64,000 nt of DNA from Neocallimastix lanati (nom. inval.) (GCA_016946835.1 JACVTC010000017.1:1320001-1384000); one strand, 5' to 3'. Positions 24,713 through 40,358 are shown, counted from the stretch's first letter. The notes: a model not told the origin generated them from the letters alone. Translations and numbers: made by a program.

Positions 24713-26819
24713 ACTCTTTTTATTATTTAATTATTTTACTATTTTACTATTTCTTATTAATAAATATTTCTTTTATTATTTATTATTATTTAAATATTTA
24801 TCAAATATTATTATTTATTATTTATTATTTTTTTTTTTCTTATTCAATTATTTAACATTTATTTAAATCTATTTAAATATATTTTTATATTTTTATAAAA
24901 AAAAAAAATTTTTTTTTCTTTGAAAACTATTGGTTAAAAAAAAATTTAAAATAATAAAAAAAAAAAAGTTTTTATAATTGAAATCATCATTCATTAAGGG
25001 AAAAAATAGAGATTGATGCCTTTATATTTAATAAAAAGGAATGTTTATAATCTACACGAAATAATTAACAAGAAAATAAAAAAAAAAAAAAAAAAAAACA
25101 TAATGAATGATAAAATAATAAAAAAAAAAATAATTATATGTATATAAAAAATAATAATAATAATAATAATAAAAATTAAACTATCATATATATATAAATA
25201 AAAAAAAACATCAATGTTAATAAATATTTAAATAAGAATTGTTAATTACTACACCTATAAATGAATTATTAAAAATTTTAGTTTTTTTTTTCTTTTTTCC
25301 CTTCCGAGTTTTTTTTTTCTAAAAAAAAAAAAATAAAATCATAATAAAATTTTATTTGACGAAAAATATATATAATATAAAATATATAATATATAATATA
25401 TAATATGAAATATATAATATATAATATTTATATTTATATTTAAAAACAAACGGCCGATCCTACTTTTATTTTCATACTATAAAATTATAAAATAATAATA
25501 ATTTTATAAAATGATTAATCTATCTATAAATACTATTAAATATATTTATTTATTATTTATTTTATTATTTTATGATTTTATTATTTTATGATTTTATTAT
25601 TTTATTATTTTATTATTTTATTATTTTATTATTTTATTATTTTTATTATTTTATTATTTTTATTATTTTATTATTTTATTATTTTATTATTTTATTATTT
25701 TTAAACCTATAAAGAATAATTATTTAATTATTCAAATTAATTAAATATTTAATAAAATTCATTCTTTTCTTTTATCTTTTATCTTTTTTTTTTTTTTTTT
25801 TTTTTTTTAATTAAAATTCGCTTTTTCTATCATTTTCTGTTATTAAAGCTACTTTACTTTTTTTTTTTTTTTTTTTTTTTCAAATTCTGTATTTTCTATA
25901 GTTTAGTGGACTAAACTTTAAAGAAAAAAAAAAAAAAAAGTTTTTTCTTTGTATTACATTCGATAATTAAAAATTAAAAAATAATAATAAAAAAATAATA
26001 AATAATAAACTTTTTTTTTTTTTTCTATTTAATATTTTTATTTAATGAAAATATTCATTAAAAAAAATTTTTTTAAATAAAAATACAGATAATAATAATA
26101 AATAATAAATAATAAAAATAAATTTATATTTATATTTATATTTATATATAATTAACATTTTTTTTTTATATAATTTTTGTATATATAACATTATAATTTT
26201 TAATTTTAATTTTATTTATAATTTATTGTATTTTTTAGTTTTTATTAGAGTTTGAAACTTCTTTTATATATATTTATATTTATATTTTTATTTATTATTA
26301 TTATTTTTTATTTCTTTATTTCTTTCTTTTATTTTTCTTTCTTTTTTTTTTTTTTCTGTTAATATATTTTAAAATCTAAATCAATAACATTAAAGATAAT
26401 TAAATAGATGGAATAGGTTTTAAATAAATATCATTATTAACTATATTTTATATAGAAAATAAAAAAAAAATTTATTGAAATGATTTATAATATTTTATAG
26501 GATTTATAACATTTTAAGGGATTTACAATAGTTAACATATATTTGAAAATAATATTTCTATATAAAAATATTATTTTTCAATAGCTCTGATCTATAGATT
26601 TTTATATATTTCATATTTTACACTTTATATTCCATATATCTCTTAGCTATAATTTAAAAAAAAAATATATATATAAATATATAAATATATAAATATATAA
26701 ATATATAAATATATAAATATATAAATATATAAATATTTAAATATATAAATATATATATAAATATATGAATATAGAATCAAAAAAATTTTTTTTTTCTTTT
26801 CTAACAAATCTTAAAATAA

Positions 26820-26850
<31 letters not shown>

Positions 26851-27940
26851 TCATTTTCTATTTTTTATTTTTATTTTTATATTTTTTTATAAATAATAAA
26901 AAATAATAAAACAAAACAAAATAAAAAAAAAAAATTTTTTTTTTTTATTTTTTTCTTATTTAAAATTTTTCCACATTTTTTTTTATTTTTTATTTTTTTT
27001 TTCTGTTTTCTGTTTTCTGTTTTCTGCTCTCTGTTTGGTTAAAAATGAAAAAAATTAAAATTTGAAATTTTACGAAATAAAAAAAAAAATGAAAAAATGA
27101 AAAAATGAAAAAAAATCAATTAAAAGATGAAACAAACAATCAAAAAAAAATTTTTTTTTTTAAATTTTCTTTTATTTTTTTTTTTTTTTTTTTATTTATT
27201 TTTATTTGAATAAATGAAATGAAATAATGAAATAAATGAATGAAATAAATAAATGAATAATAGAATGAGTATTTATTAGTAAATAATTGAATAATAACTA
27301 CTAACTAATATTAGTAAATAATGGAATAATTGAATAATAAAAAGAGTATTTATTAATAAATAATAAATAATTGAATAATATATAATTGAATAATGAAAAA
27401 AGTATTTATTAGTAAATAATAGAATAATGAATTAATTAATTAATTAATAATTAAATAATTTGAATAATCAACAGCAGAGTATTTATTATTAATAATTGAA
27501 TAAATAATGGAATAAAATGATAATTATTATTAATTAATTAGTTAATTATTTATTATTCCATTATTTAATTCCCTTTTAATAAATTTATATATAAATATAT
27601 AAAATAATAAAAAATAATAAAAAATATATAAAATAAAGAAATACAACTAAAATAAATTAAATAAAAGAAAAAGAGAAGGTAAAATGAACTTTTCCTTTTT
27701 ATTTATTTTATTTTATTTTATTTTTTTTTTGAAGAGATATTGGCAAAAAGATATAAAAAAATTTTATTTTTTCGTAGGTACAAAAATTAAATTAAAAAAT
27801 TATTTATTTATTTATTAATTAATTATTATTTATTTGTTAATTATTATTTATTTATTAATTAATTATTTATTTATTTATTGATGTCAATTTAACTAATAAC
27901 ATCCATCAATAATTATCCATCAATAATCATCAATCCATAA

Positions 27941-27979
<39 letters not shown>

Positions 27980-28190
27980 CAAATAAATAAATTATTTTTA
28001 AATTTTTATATTATATGATTTATTATATTATACTTCTAACATAATAATTTATTTAAAAAATATTAAAAAAAGAAAAGACAATTATGAATGAAAAAAAGGG
28101 TTGAAAAGAAAAATGAAATTTAAAATTACTTTTTATTTTATTGATTATTTTTTAATTATTTTTTTTTATAATAATAATAATAATAAAAAA

Positions 28191-28335
28191 ATTGTATTAA
28201 CAGATTGTTTTTTTTTTTAATAATAATAATAAAAAAATTGTATTAACAGATTGTTTTTTTTTTAATAATAATAAAAAGATTGTATTAACAGATTGTTTTT
28301 TTTTTTAATAATAATAATAAAAAGATTGTATTTTA
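28191..28335. repeat. Short tandem repeat with ATTGTATTAACAGATTG core
   Basis: ATTGTATTAACAGATTG followed by a T-run and (AAT)n occurs at about 28191, 28237 and 28279, and a truncated copy begins near 28324. Spacing varies (42-46 bp) with T-run and triplet length. It is non-coding. Confidence 0.8.
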
Positions 28336-28624
28336 TAATAATGGTCATAGTAATAATAGTAATGGATTGTATTTATAATAAGAAAAAAAAATAAAGAATT
28401 CATCATCTTGAAGTGGGGAAAAATTCGTCATTTAAAAAAAAAAAAACATTTTTAAATTTTTTTTTAATGATTAGAAATTTATTTAGTTTATTATGTATGC
28501 ATTCATTCATATATTTTACAATGAATTAAATTATTATGAAATGATTACAGTATGCCAATAATAAATAAAATAAAAAATAAATTTATTTTGTATTTATAAT
28601 ATTTTTTTTATATATTATTTTTTA

Positions 28625-28755
28625 GGATGTTTCTACCTACAAATTTTTCCTTATTTATTTTATTAATACATGTAAACTTTCCTTATTTATTTTATTAATA
28701 CATGTAAACTTTCCTTATTTATCCTATCCTACCTACAAACTTTCCTTATTTATCT
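28625..28755. repeat. TTTCCTTATTTAT minisatellite
   Basis: Units built on ACTTTCCTTATTTATTTTAT and TAATACATGTAA are repeated about four times, the last two replacing the tail with CCTATCCTACCTACAA or CTTCTTATACA. No coding role is seen. Confidence 0.75.
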
Positions 28756-30539
28756 TCTTATACATAACTTTTTATTCATTTATTTATTTATTAATCAATA
28801 CATACATTTATTTATTTAAAAGTACAAAATATATATAAAATATAGTATATATAGTATATAATATAGTATATAATATATATATATATATACAATATAATAT
28901 ACATTATAATATATATTATATAAATATATGTTTTTTTTTAATTTCAAAAAAAAAAAAAAAATAAAAAAATGAAGAAGAAAGAATCTGTCAGTTTTTTTTT
29001 TCATTCCTAAATTCATTTCAACTCCACAGAAGGTTAACTTTAGAAAAAAAAAATGAAATGAAAAAAGGAAAAAGAGAAAAAAAAAGAGAAAAAAATAATA
29101 GAAAAAGATAATAAAATAATTAGTATAGGTAAATCTCTATATAAATTTAATGTTTATTTTATACCATCAATCCTTTTTTTTTTTTTAAGATAATGATTAT
29201 ACAAAAATATAAAATATAAAAAAAATAGGAATAAAAAAAATAATTGAAATAAAAAAAATAGGAAAAAATAGGAATATAAAGATAATAAAGATAATAGGAA
29301 TAAAAAAAAATTATTCATAAAAAAAATTTAAAACAATTAAAAAATATTAAATATTAATAAATATATAAATATAAATATAAATATAAATATAAATATATAA
29401 ATATATAAATATTAATAAATATATAATTTTATAATTTTTTTTTATGATTAACCAATCAATACATAAATAGAAAAAAGAAAAAAAAAATGTTATTATTTAA
29501 ACACTATTTAAAATATATATTACTTAAAACTATTAATAAACTATTAATAAATAAGAGTTAATAAGAGTTAATAATAGTTAAAAGTATTTAAGAGAGTCTA
29601 GACTCTTTCTTTCCTTCCTTCCTTCCTTCTCAAAGTGGATATAAGATTTTTTTTTTTTTTAAAAAGTTTATCTATTTTTTAAGTGAATAAAAAAAATATA
29701 TATATATTTAAATTTATTCACCTTTCTTGTATTATCCATTCACCTTTCTCTCTCTTAAATATAAAAAAAAAAATAAAATTTAATATGATTTAATATGATT
29801 TATTATTATTTTATTTCTTTAAATTTTTTTTTAATATATTTATATATATAATATATATAATATATATAATATATATATTTTTTTTTAAATTCAACTTTTA
29901 AGACTTTTCTTTCCAATGATGAAATGCCTTCATTCTCTTCTCTTTTATTTATCTTAATATTTCAAGATTTCAATTTTCATATATATATAAATATATATAT
30001 ATAAAAAAAAAAAAACTTTCTTTTTAATTGTATATCAATACTTTACTAAGGAATGATTTTTTAATTTTTTATTTTTTTTTAATATTTTATTTTATTATTT
30101 ATTTTTTTTTTTTTTAAAAATATTGTAATAATAATTAAATATTTTCTTTTTTTTTTTTTCCCCATTTATTTTTATTTTTTCTTAATAATTAAGTTTTTTT
30201 TTGTTTTTTGTTTGTTATGCTTGTGTTAAAAGTAAAATGAATCTAACCCTTCTTACTAATGGTTTCGGTTAAGTCAAAAAAAAAAAGTTTTTTTTTTTTT
30301 TTTTTAATTTTCTTTTCATTACTTTTAAAAAGTATTTCTTTTTACTATTTAATGGTTAATATTTATTATCTATTTATTATTTCGTAGATTATATTTTATT
30401 CCTATTATTTAATATGTAATAGATAATAAGTAGTTAATATTTATTATTCCATTATTTATTATTCAATAGTTAATAGCTAATATTAACTTGTTTTCATTCA
30501 CTATTTATTCCTTAATATTTAATATTTAATATTTATTAT

Positions 30540-30668
30540 TTAATATTTATTATTTAATAGTTAATAGTTATTATTTATTATTTAATAGTTAATAGTTAAT
30601 AGTTAATAGTTAATAGTTAATAGTTAATAGTTAATAGTTAATAGTTAATTGTTAATAGTTAATAGTTT
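30540..30668. repeat. (TTAATAG)n heptamer satellite
   Basis: About a dozen copies of a 7-bp unit, related in length but not sequence to the TTTATTA arrays. It continues on its 5' side into irregular TTAATATTTATTATT repeats. Confidence 0.9.
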
Positions 30669-31022
30669 AATAATTTTTTTTTTTTTTCTTTCTTTACAAT
30701 TTTATTATTTTATTATTCCTTGATTTTTATTTCTATAAATTATTGACTAGTTATTAATTAATTATACGTTAATTATTGATATCTTATTAGTTAACTTTTT
30801 TTTTTTTAATTTCTTTTATTTTAATTTAATTTCTTTTATTTTAATTTAATTTCTTTTCTTTCTTTTCTTTCCTTTTTATTTTCGTTTTCTTTTTTTTTTT
30901 TTTTTAATTAAATTAATCTATAATATAACATATAATCTATAATATATCTATTAACTATTTTATTTATTTAAAAGAATCTTTTTAAGTTTTCATTGGTTGA
31001 AATATAATAATTTTAGAGAATG

Positions 31023-31063
<41 letters not shown>

Positions 31064-31380
31064 AATATATACAAAAATCAAAAAACGAAAGCAACCAAAG
31101 AAAAAATGAGAAATGGTTTCTTTCTTTCTTTCTTTTTATCATTAATAAAATAAAAATAATTCAAATAAAAATAATTAAAATAATTAAAATAAAAATAATA
31201 AAAATAATTAAAATAGTAAAAAATTTAAAGAAATTGACATTGAAATTAAATGATCATTGTACTTGCTATTCATCTTAAAATCCGCCCCCTCAAAAAAAAA
31301 TTTTATTATTATTATTATTATTAAATATAATAAAATTAAATCATTCTTGAATGATGGATTTTTTTTTTTTACTTTTATTT

Positions 31381-31580
31381 TATTTTATATTTTATATATT
31401 ATTATTTCTATTGTTTTATTTTATTTTATATTTTATTATTATTATTTCTATTGTTTTATTTTATTTAATATTTTATTATTATTATTTCTATTGTTTTATT
31501 TTATTTAATATTTTATTATTATTATTTCTATTGTTTTATTTTATTTAATATTTTATTATTATTATTTCTATTGTTTTATT
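31381..31580. repeat. 40-bp minisatellite, five copies
   Basis: ATTATTTCTATTGTTTTATT recurs at exact 40-bp steps (31401, 31441, 31481, 31521, 31561). The first inter-unit differs (TTTTATATTTT in place of TTTAATATTTT). The open frames across it are Ile/Leu/Tyr strings produced by the repeat. Confidence 0.95.
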
Positions 31581-31678
31581 TTTTTTTTTTTTTTAGATTA
31601 TCTCTAATGTATGGTGGTGTAATTCATTTACATTCATAAAATATGCCTTTATATATTTCTATATCAATAGGTCACTCT

Positions 31679-31720
31679 TAAAATATTAATGTTGAATTAT
31701 TATTCAACATTAATATTTTA
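31679..31720. repeat. Perfect 19-bp inverted repeat, 4-base loop
   Basis: TAAAATATTAATGTTGAAT (31679-31697), loop TATT, then the exact complement to 31720. It follows a short complex stretch (31596-31678) and precedes (ATT)n. It would form a stable cruciform in DNA or a 42-nt hairpin in RNA. It might be a fold-back element end or a small RNA precursor, and neither is shown. Confidence 0.9.
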
Positions 31721-33621
31721 TCATCAAAAAAATAAAGATTATTATTTTATTATTATTTATTATTACTTTATTATTATTATTATTATTATTATTTATTATT
31801 ATTTTATTATTATTATTTTTTATTATTATTATTATTATTATTTCAATTTTATTTCTATTCTATTATTATTTATTATTTCCAATATCTTTATAAAAGTAAA
31901 AATAAAAATAAAGGAATCCTTTCCGGTTATAAAAAAAAATTAATTTAAATTATTAATTTAAATAAAGTTTTAAACTCAAAAAAAAAAAAAAATTTTATTT
32001 ATTTAAAAATAAATAAATAAATAAATAAATATTAATAAATAAATAAATAAATATATATTAATAAATATTAATATATAAATACTAAATATGAATATAAATA
32101 AATGAATAATAAATAATTAGATAAATCTTAATGAATGTATGAATTAATAAATAATTAGATAAATATTAATAAATGAATGCTTAAATAAATAAAATAAAAA
32201 TAAAAATAAAAATGTACTAATAAAGGTAATTCGTGAAGTTGCCACTTTTTTTTTTTTTTTTCAATTTAATTTAATTTAATTTTGTACCAATCGATAATTC
32301 AATTATTAGAAAAAATTTTTATTTTATTTAATAGTTAAATTATACAATATAATATAATATAATATAATATAATATAATATTATATACATTAGATATTTAA
32401 ATACATTCAAATTTAATTAATATTGAAAACAAAAAAAAGAAAAGAAAAAAGAAAACAAAGTTAAGGAAACTTTTATTATTTTAGAGTTAAAAAAGAATTT
32501 ATTATTAATTAATTTTTTATTTATTTTATTTATTAATTAGAAAAAAAAGAAATTTATTTCTTATTCAATTATTCCATTATTTAATATTATTATTTAATTA
32601 TTCAATTATTTAATTATTCATAGTATTTATTATTCCATTACTTTTTATTTATTCCATTATATATTTATTATTTATTCTATTATTTATTTAATTATTAGTC
32701 ATTAAATACTCTTTATATTATTTATTTATTTACTAATTGTTTATTATTTATTTTTATTCAATTATTATTCAATAAATACTCTTTTTATTATTTATTTATT
32801 TATTTATTTACTAAATGTTTATTATTTATTTATTTATTATTTATTGTTTCCACTTATTATTTATTTAAATTATTGTCTAAATCATTTCAAACTGTCCTAA
32901 TGAAATGGAGTTATACATGAATAATTAAAGGAATAAAAAAGTAAAGATAAAATCAATATTAAATAAATCATAGTAAATAATAATGAGTAATACTAAATAA
33001 ATAATAAAATAGATAATAAAATAGATTATAGATAATATTAATATTAAAGTAGATAATAAAATAGATAATAAAATAGATTATAGATTATATTAATTTTAAA
33101 ATAGATAATAATAGATAATAATATTAGTATTATTATTCTTGAGATGGTACATGAAAGGTCAAGAGAATAGTTAAGAAAAGTAATAAAGGTAAATGTTTAA
33201 AAAAAAAAAATTTTTTTTTTATAGTAATAAATAAGATTATGGCAAAAAAAAAATTATATACCTATAAAAAATAATATGTAATTAAATAAATAGAAACTAA
33301 TATATTTTTTATAATTTTTTATTAGAAAAAATAAGAAAAGTTGGATTGGGCAAAATTCATTAAAAAAATTTTTTTTTCTATTTTTTTTTTTTTTTTTTTT
33401 AGAATATGGAAATATATAAAATATAATAATTTATATAAAATATAAAGCAAAAAAAAAAAAAAAAATGAATAAAAAAAATTATAAAATATATAATATAAAC
33501 TATAAAATTAAAATATAGAAAAGTAAATAGGAATACTAAATGAGGAGTAATGAATAACAAATAATAGAAAAGAGTATTTATTAAATAAATAATAATAATT
33601 GAATAATAAATAATTGAATAA

Positions 33622-33665
<44 letters not shown>

Positions 33666-34237
33666 TAATGAATGTCATCAAAAAAAAAAAAAATTTTTTT
33701 TTTGTATTATTTAAAATTATATAATATTTAATATTGATGATTGATGTACTATTGTATTATTTGCTATGAATGCTATTATTTGTTATGAATGTACTATAGA
33801 GAGGTACTTTACATAAAAATGTACTGCTTAGAATTTGTAAATTATTATTACTAATTATTGATGATGAACACTGTGTTATCTTTGATAAAAATGGAAAAAA
33901 AAAAAATAAAATGATATAAAGTAGATGTTGTGAAATATTATGAAATATTATAAATAATAAAAATAATAATACATAGATGTCTATATATATATTAATCTAT
34001 TTATTTATTTATTTATATTATTACTTTGTTATTTTTAATAGTATCGTTATATTATTGTGATATCATTGTGTATCCTACTGATGGATGAGGCCTAACTAAA
34101 TAATTTAAAATTTTCTAATAAAATTGTTATCGAATTATGATGGACCACTAAGACTCCACTGCTTCATCTAAAGTTGATGCTATAGAGAAAAAAAAATTTT
34201 TTTTTTTTTTTTTTATTTTAATTAATTGTTTTAAACC

Positions 34238-34278
<41 letters not shown>

Positions 34279-35581
34279 TATGCTATTATTGAAGTGCTTA
34301 AGTTAGCGATGGGAATTATTGATTATAGAATTAAAATAGCTACCATATTCATGGATTATGACATTTAATTTGCTATGGTATAAAAGTATTCATTGATGAT
34401 TGCATTAATTAATTAATTAATTAAATACTATTATTTGTATTGTATTATATATATATTTTTTATTGTACATAACAAAATAAATATTACAACTATAACAAAT
34501 AGGATAAAATAAAAAATTGAAATGTGAAGATAAAGTACAGATTGAATAAAAATAAAATAAAATAAAATAAAATAAAATAAATTTTGTATGGTGATTCATC
34601 TGGTTTTATTTTATTTTTATTAAAAGAAAAAGCCACACTCGACTAAAAAAAAAAAATAAAAATAAAATAAAAAAAAAAGAAAGTCTGGTACTTATTAATG
34701 TTTATCAATAATTATTAATATTATTTATTTTATTTATTATTTATTATTTATTAATAAAAAAAAAAAAAAACATAATAACGAACATCTTTCTTTTAGTTAT
34801 AAATAAAAGATTAATAATTAAAAAAGAATTCATAAATAAAACAAAAACTTAAAAAAAAAAAAAAAAAATTAGGAATAAATCTAAGAGGAAATAAAAAAAT
34901 TTTTTTTTCTTCTACTTTATATATATATAATAATAATAATAAAAAAAAAAAAGGAACTTTAAAAGTTTCAGCTTAATAGAGGAAGACTACGGTTGTGGTC
35001 ACTTTTCTAATTTTTATATACATTTTTTTTTTTACTATAAACATTTTTATATATCTATATATTTAATTTATATAAATAAAGTTTTCTTATATTAACTATC
35101 ACTATACATAATTTATAGTTTTATCTATTTATATTTATCTTTTTAATATAAATAATAGAAAAAAAAATGATAAAAAAAAAAAAAAGTAAAAATAAATTAA
35201 AATCAATAAAAAGAGTTAATAGCCACTGATGTGGCAAAGCTATACAGACTATTTTTATACAAAATTAAAAAATAAAAAATTAAAAATTAAAAAATTAAAA
35301 AATAAAAATTTATATTTTCATTATAATTATATTATTTATTTTTAATTCTTATTTATTTATTTTTAATTATTATTTATTTATTCTAATTATTATTTATTTA
35401 TTCTAATTATTTTACAATAATTAAAATAATAAAGTTATTTTAATTATAAAACTTTGTTTTTTTTTATTTATTTTATTTATTAATCTTAATTAATTAATAG
35501 AGGATACCTCTTTTCTATTTCTTTAATATAGGATGAAATGAAAGTTTCCTTTATTTTTTTTTTTAATAGTTAGTACCAATG

Positions 35582-35625
<44 letters not shown>

Positions 35626-36005
35626 CTTTTTTTACCTATCATTATTACCATTATATAAATAAATAAATACTATTCACTTATTTAAATAAATAAATATTAG
35701 AGGGAAGTAAATAATATTGCTGGGAATGACTTTAAGTCAAATAAATACTTTTTTTTTTTTTTTTAAAGTACTCTTTAATCATTAACCAAAATAAAAATAA
35801 CAAGTATCATTTTATGAAAATGCCATGTCATTCAATAAATTCATCTATATAAAATAAATAGAAAACTTTATATATGAAGTATATATATCTATAATATAGA
35901 AATGTTATATAGTAACTATAATTATAAAACATCATAAAGTAATATAAAAAGAAAATAATAAATAATTGAATAATAAATAACAACAATAATAAATCATCAT
36001 AAATA

Positions 36006-36045
<40 letters not shown>

Positions 36046-36758
36046 GTAATTATAATGGTAATAATTGTAATAATAATGATAAAAAGGCTTTAAAAGTTTA
36101 TATTTAATAAAAGTTAATAATGATATAATAATGAATCATTATTTAAAAAAAAAAAAAAAAAAGTTCATATAAAAAAAGTAGTTAATAATACATTTAATAT
36201 AATATACATTTATAGTTTATTTTTTATTTTTTTAATTTTTTTTATTTATTTCTGATTTAATTTCTTATTTCCATTTTAAAAAAATTTTTTTTTTAATAAT
36301 TTTTTTTTTTAATATTTTTAATTGTTATTTCTGTTATCTATTGTACTATCATATATAAATAATTAATTTATAATATATGGGTATTGTATATCATCAATAG
36401 GATTTAGATTTGGTAAATTTAACTCATCTTTCTATAATTATATTCTATGTATACAAATTTTGTTATTTATTAATTTATTATATAATATATAGAGGTTCAT
36501 TACTTATTATATATACCTATATATAGGTTTATTATTTATTGTATATTAATATATATATAGATTTATTGTTATTTATTTATTATATATATACCTATAGGTT
36601 TATTATTATTTATTATATAAATATTGGTGAACTTTATTACTTTTTATAATTATTATTAGTAAATGTTATTTGTAATTTTTAAAAATATGAAATAAAAATA
36701 AAGGAAGAGAAGAAATAATCAATATTTCTTTATTTTTTTTTTCCTTTCTTTCTCTCTC

Positions 36759-36791
<33 letters not shown>

Positions 36792-39700
36792 AAAAGTAAA
36801 TTCATTTGAAATATTGAAAGATTCATATATTTTCTATATATAATAATAGCTATATTACTACATTGTACTGTGTCTTATTGAATAATAAATTTCATTCTTT
36901 ATTCGATTACAATAACCAAAGTTTAAAAAAAAAAAACTTTTTTTTTTTGTTAATACTTTATAGAAAAGTTTATCTGACTCAGCAATAACAATAACAATAA
37001 CAAAAAAATAAAAATAAAAAAAAAATAAAAATAAAAAAAATATAAAAATAATTTAAATATTATTGAAATAAAAAAAAAAAAAAAAAAGATAAAGATTTTA
37101 ATTTAATCTAATTTAATTAAAAAAAAAGTTTATTAACTATTAAAAAAAAAAGTTTGATATAAAATTTAAATTAAAAAAAATAATAAAAAAAAGAAATAAA
37201 ATTTTATGGTGATTTTGTCATTTTTTACCAACTTTTTATTTATTAATTCATTAATTAATTAATTTATAGAGTGGAGAATCAATAACTGTATTGGTAATAA
37301 TAAATAATAAATAATAATAAAAAGAGTATTTATTAATAAATAATAAATAATAAATAATAATAAGAAGATTTATTAATAAATAATAAATAATAAAAAGAGT
37401 ATTTATTAATAATATAATAAAAAAATAATAAAAAGAGTATTTATTAATAAATAATATTAATAATAAATAATAAATAATAAATAATAAATATATATAGAAT
37501 TAATAGATTATTAAATTATAAATAATTGAATAATAACATTTATTAAAATCCAATTTTATTTATAAGAATAGTAATGAATGTATCAGTTTCTATTGTATAC
37601 AATTTAATTCATTTAGTTTTTAATTCTTTTTTAATTAATTTAGTATTATTTTTTTTATTTTTTATTTTTATAAAAACAAACATAGGTAACTTAACCCTTT
37701 TAAAGAATAGGAAGAAAAAAAATTTTTTTTTTTTTATTTTTCTTTATTATTTTTAATTCAATTTTTTTTCAGTTTTTTAGTTAATTTTTGATCAATCATT
37801 TAATGCTATTTTTTTTTAATTATTCTATAAAAATATAAATTTATTATTTATTATTTATTATTATTATTCAATTATTTATTAATAAATATTTTTTTTATTA
37901 TTTATTAATAAATACTCTTTTTATTATTTATTATTTATTATTTATTATTTATTATTATTTATTATTTACTATTTATTAATCAATTATTTATTATTTTTTA
38001 TTTATTATTTATTATTATTTATTATTTACTATTTATTAATCAATTATTTATTATTTATTATTATTATTTATTATTTATTATTTATTATTTATTATTTATT
38101 ATTTATTATTTATTATTTATTATTATGAGAATGATGGTTATTTTAAGTATAAAAAACAACAACAACAAAAAAATAATAATAAAAAAGAAAAGAAAAGAGA
38201 GGAATATTCAAAATAAATTTATGAATAAAAAAAAATTTTTTTTTATATTTTTTTTTAAATATATAAATATATATATATATAATATATAAATAATATAATT
38301 TTTTTTTATTTTTTTATTTTTATGGTAATTCAATTACCAAAAAGATAAAAAGAATAAAAAAAAAAGTGAATTTTATTTTTTTTTAACTAAATGAGTTGAA
38401 TAGCTTTTCACCACAAAATTTAATTTAAAAAAAAAATTTCACACCACTTTAGATTATACTTTATTTTTTTTTTTATTTTATTTTACTTTATTTTTATTTT
38501 TTTTTTTAATAAAAAGAAAATAACAATAATAATATTATAATAATATTACTTTATTCTATAAATATAAGCTTTAATAAACAAACAATAAAAAAAAAAAGTT
38601 TAAAAAAAAATTATTACCATTATTCTTATTATAATTTAATAACATAATAGAAAGAAGTTTTTTTTAATTTATGCATTAGTTTTTTTTAAAAAAACAAAAA
38701 ACAACAACAACAAAAAAAAAAAAAAAAAAAAAAAAGAATTAAAATAAGTATAATATTAATTAATAATAATAATATATATATATAATATATATTAATACAT
38801 TAAATATATATATAAACTTTTTTTTTACCAATAAATTAAGTTTTTTTTTTTTTTTTCTTTAATTTCATATTTTAAAGTTGTATTCTTTGATGGTTTAAAT
38901 AAAATTATTATTATTATTATTATTATTAATATTAATAATTATGATTATTAATTTTATTCTTATTTTCTTTTTAAATTAATAAAATAAACCTTTTAAACTT
39001 TTTTATTTTATTTTATTTTTATTTTTTTTTTAAAAAAAGTCTATTAAGATGTCTTTTTTTTTTTTATTTTATTTTATTTTATTTTATTTTATTTTATTTT
39101 ATTTTATTTTATTCATATATATTCATATAGGATATAGGTTATGTATTACATATCAAATATTTATATTATAAATTTTAAATTTTAAAGTCTAATAATTAAC
39201 TTTAAAAAAAAGTTTGATGTTGAATTATTTTTAAAAAACAAACTAATTATTATTTGACTCTATTGTTTTTTCTTTCTTTTTTTTTTTTAAAATTTTCTTT
39301 TATTTATTATTTATTTATTAATTATTAATCTATTAATTATTATTATTTATTTTTTATTTTTATTAAAAACTTTTTTATTTTATTATTATTTTTAAAATTT
39401 AAAAAATTACCAGCCATTTACTATAGAGTTATCTTTTTTTTTTTTTTTTTTTTTATATAATTTATATATGGTATACATTGTATATATAGAATTAATAATA
39501 ATAACAATACCAACAACAACAATAGTAATAATTACTATTATAAATATTAATCCTATTCATTATGACTACAGTATCTCTTTATCCAAACTATTATCAACTA
39601 CTACTACTATTATAATAATAATAATAATATATAAGAAATATATAAAATATATAAAATATATATATAATATATAAAATATATAAGAATATATAAGTATATA

Positions 39701-39806
39701 TAAAATATTCACTATATATATAATATATATAAAATATATTTATAAAATTTAAAAAGATTAATATATTAATATGTATTATATTATATTGTATTATATTATA
39801 TAGAGT

Positions 39807-39881
39807 AGAGACAGATTCTTAGGATTCTTGTCTCTTTTTCGCTCTTATAATTATTATTTCTAAGATTTTTATGATCTTAGA
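39807..39881. repeat. Two adjacent hairpins
   Basis: AGAGACA (39807-39813) pairs with TGTCTCT (39829-39835), and TCTAAGA (39859-39865) pairs with TCTTAGA (39875-39881). The first loop also contains TTCTTAGGATTCTT. They stand out from AT-only surroundings. On the plus strand the first hairpin is followed by a short T-run. No RNA family is recognised. Confidence 0.65.
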
Positions 39882-40358
39882 GGCTAACTAATAGGATTCA
39901 AAAAAAAAAAAAAAAACTATTTAAGGTTATATCAACATTTTATATATATTTTTTTAAAATTTTTAAAGTTTTTATGACACCAAAAAAAAAAATTAATTTA
40001 TATCTACAGCCATAAAATATACAATAATATTATATAAAAAGTAAAATATACAAATAAAATATATAAAAAGTAAAATATATAAAAAGTAAAATATATAAAT
40101 AAAATATTAAGTAGAATATATAAATAAAATATATAAAATAAATATATTTTAATTATATATTTTAGGTAAACTACATTTTTTTTATATATATTTAATATTT
40201 AATATTCTCATATTTAATATTTAATATTTTTATATTTAATATTTATATCTTCTTTAATTAAATAAATACATTAAATTTTTTTTTTTAAGGAGGTTTTAAT
40301 ATTTATGATTTTGATCGTAATCACAATAAAAAATAAAATAGAATGATAAAAATAAGCA

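Larger units (their letters stand above)
24713..31020. other. Gene-free low-complexity region
   Basis: About 6.3 kb of A/T tracts, (ATTTT)n at 25555-25700, (ATATAAAT)n at 26690-26765, TTAATAG heptamers at 30555-30665 and short minisatellites (28190-28330 and 28625-28755). I see no exon-like island with gene composition on either strand. Confidence 0.65.
31021..40300. other. Gene-free low-complexity region
   Basis: Homopolymers, heptamer arrays (37845-38125) and copies of an AAAAAGAGTATTTATTAATAAAT repeat (33565, 37318, 37394, 37431, and inverted near 32704, 32768 and 37905). A mildly complex island at about 33730-34420 has no convincing gene. Its plus strand may hold a badly decayed copia RNase H, see findings. 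Confidence 0.6.
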
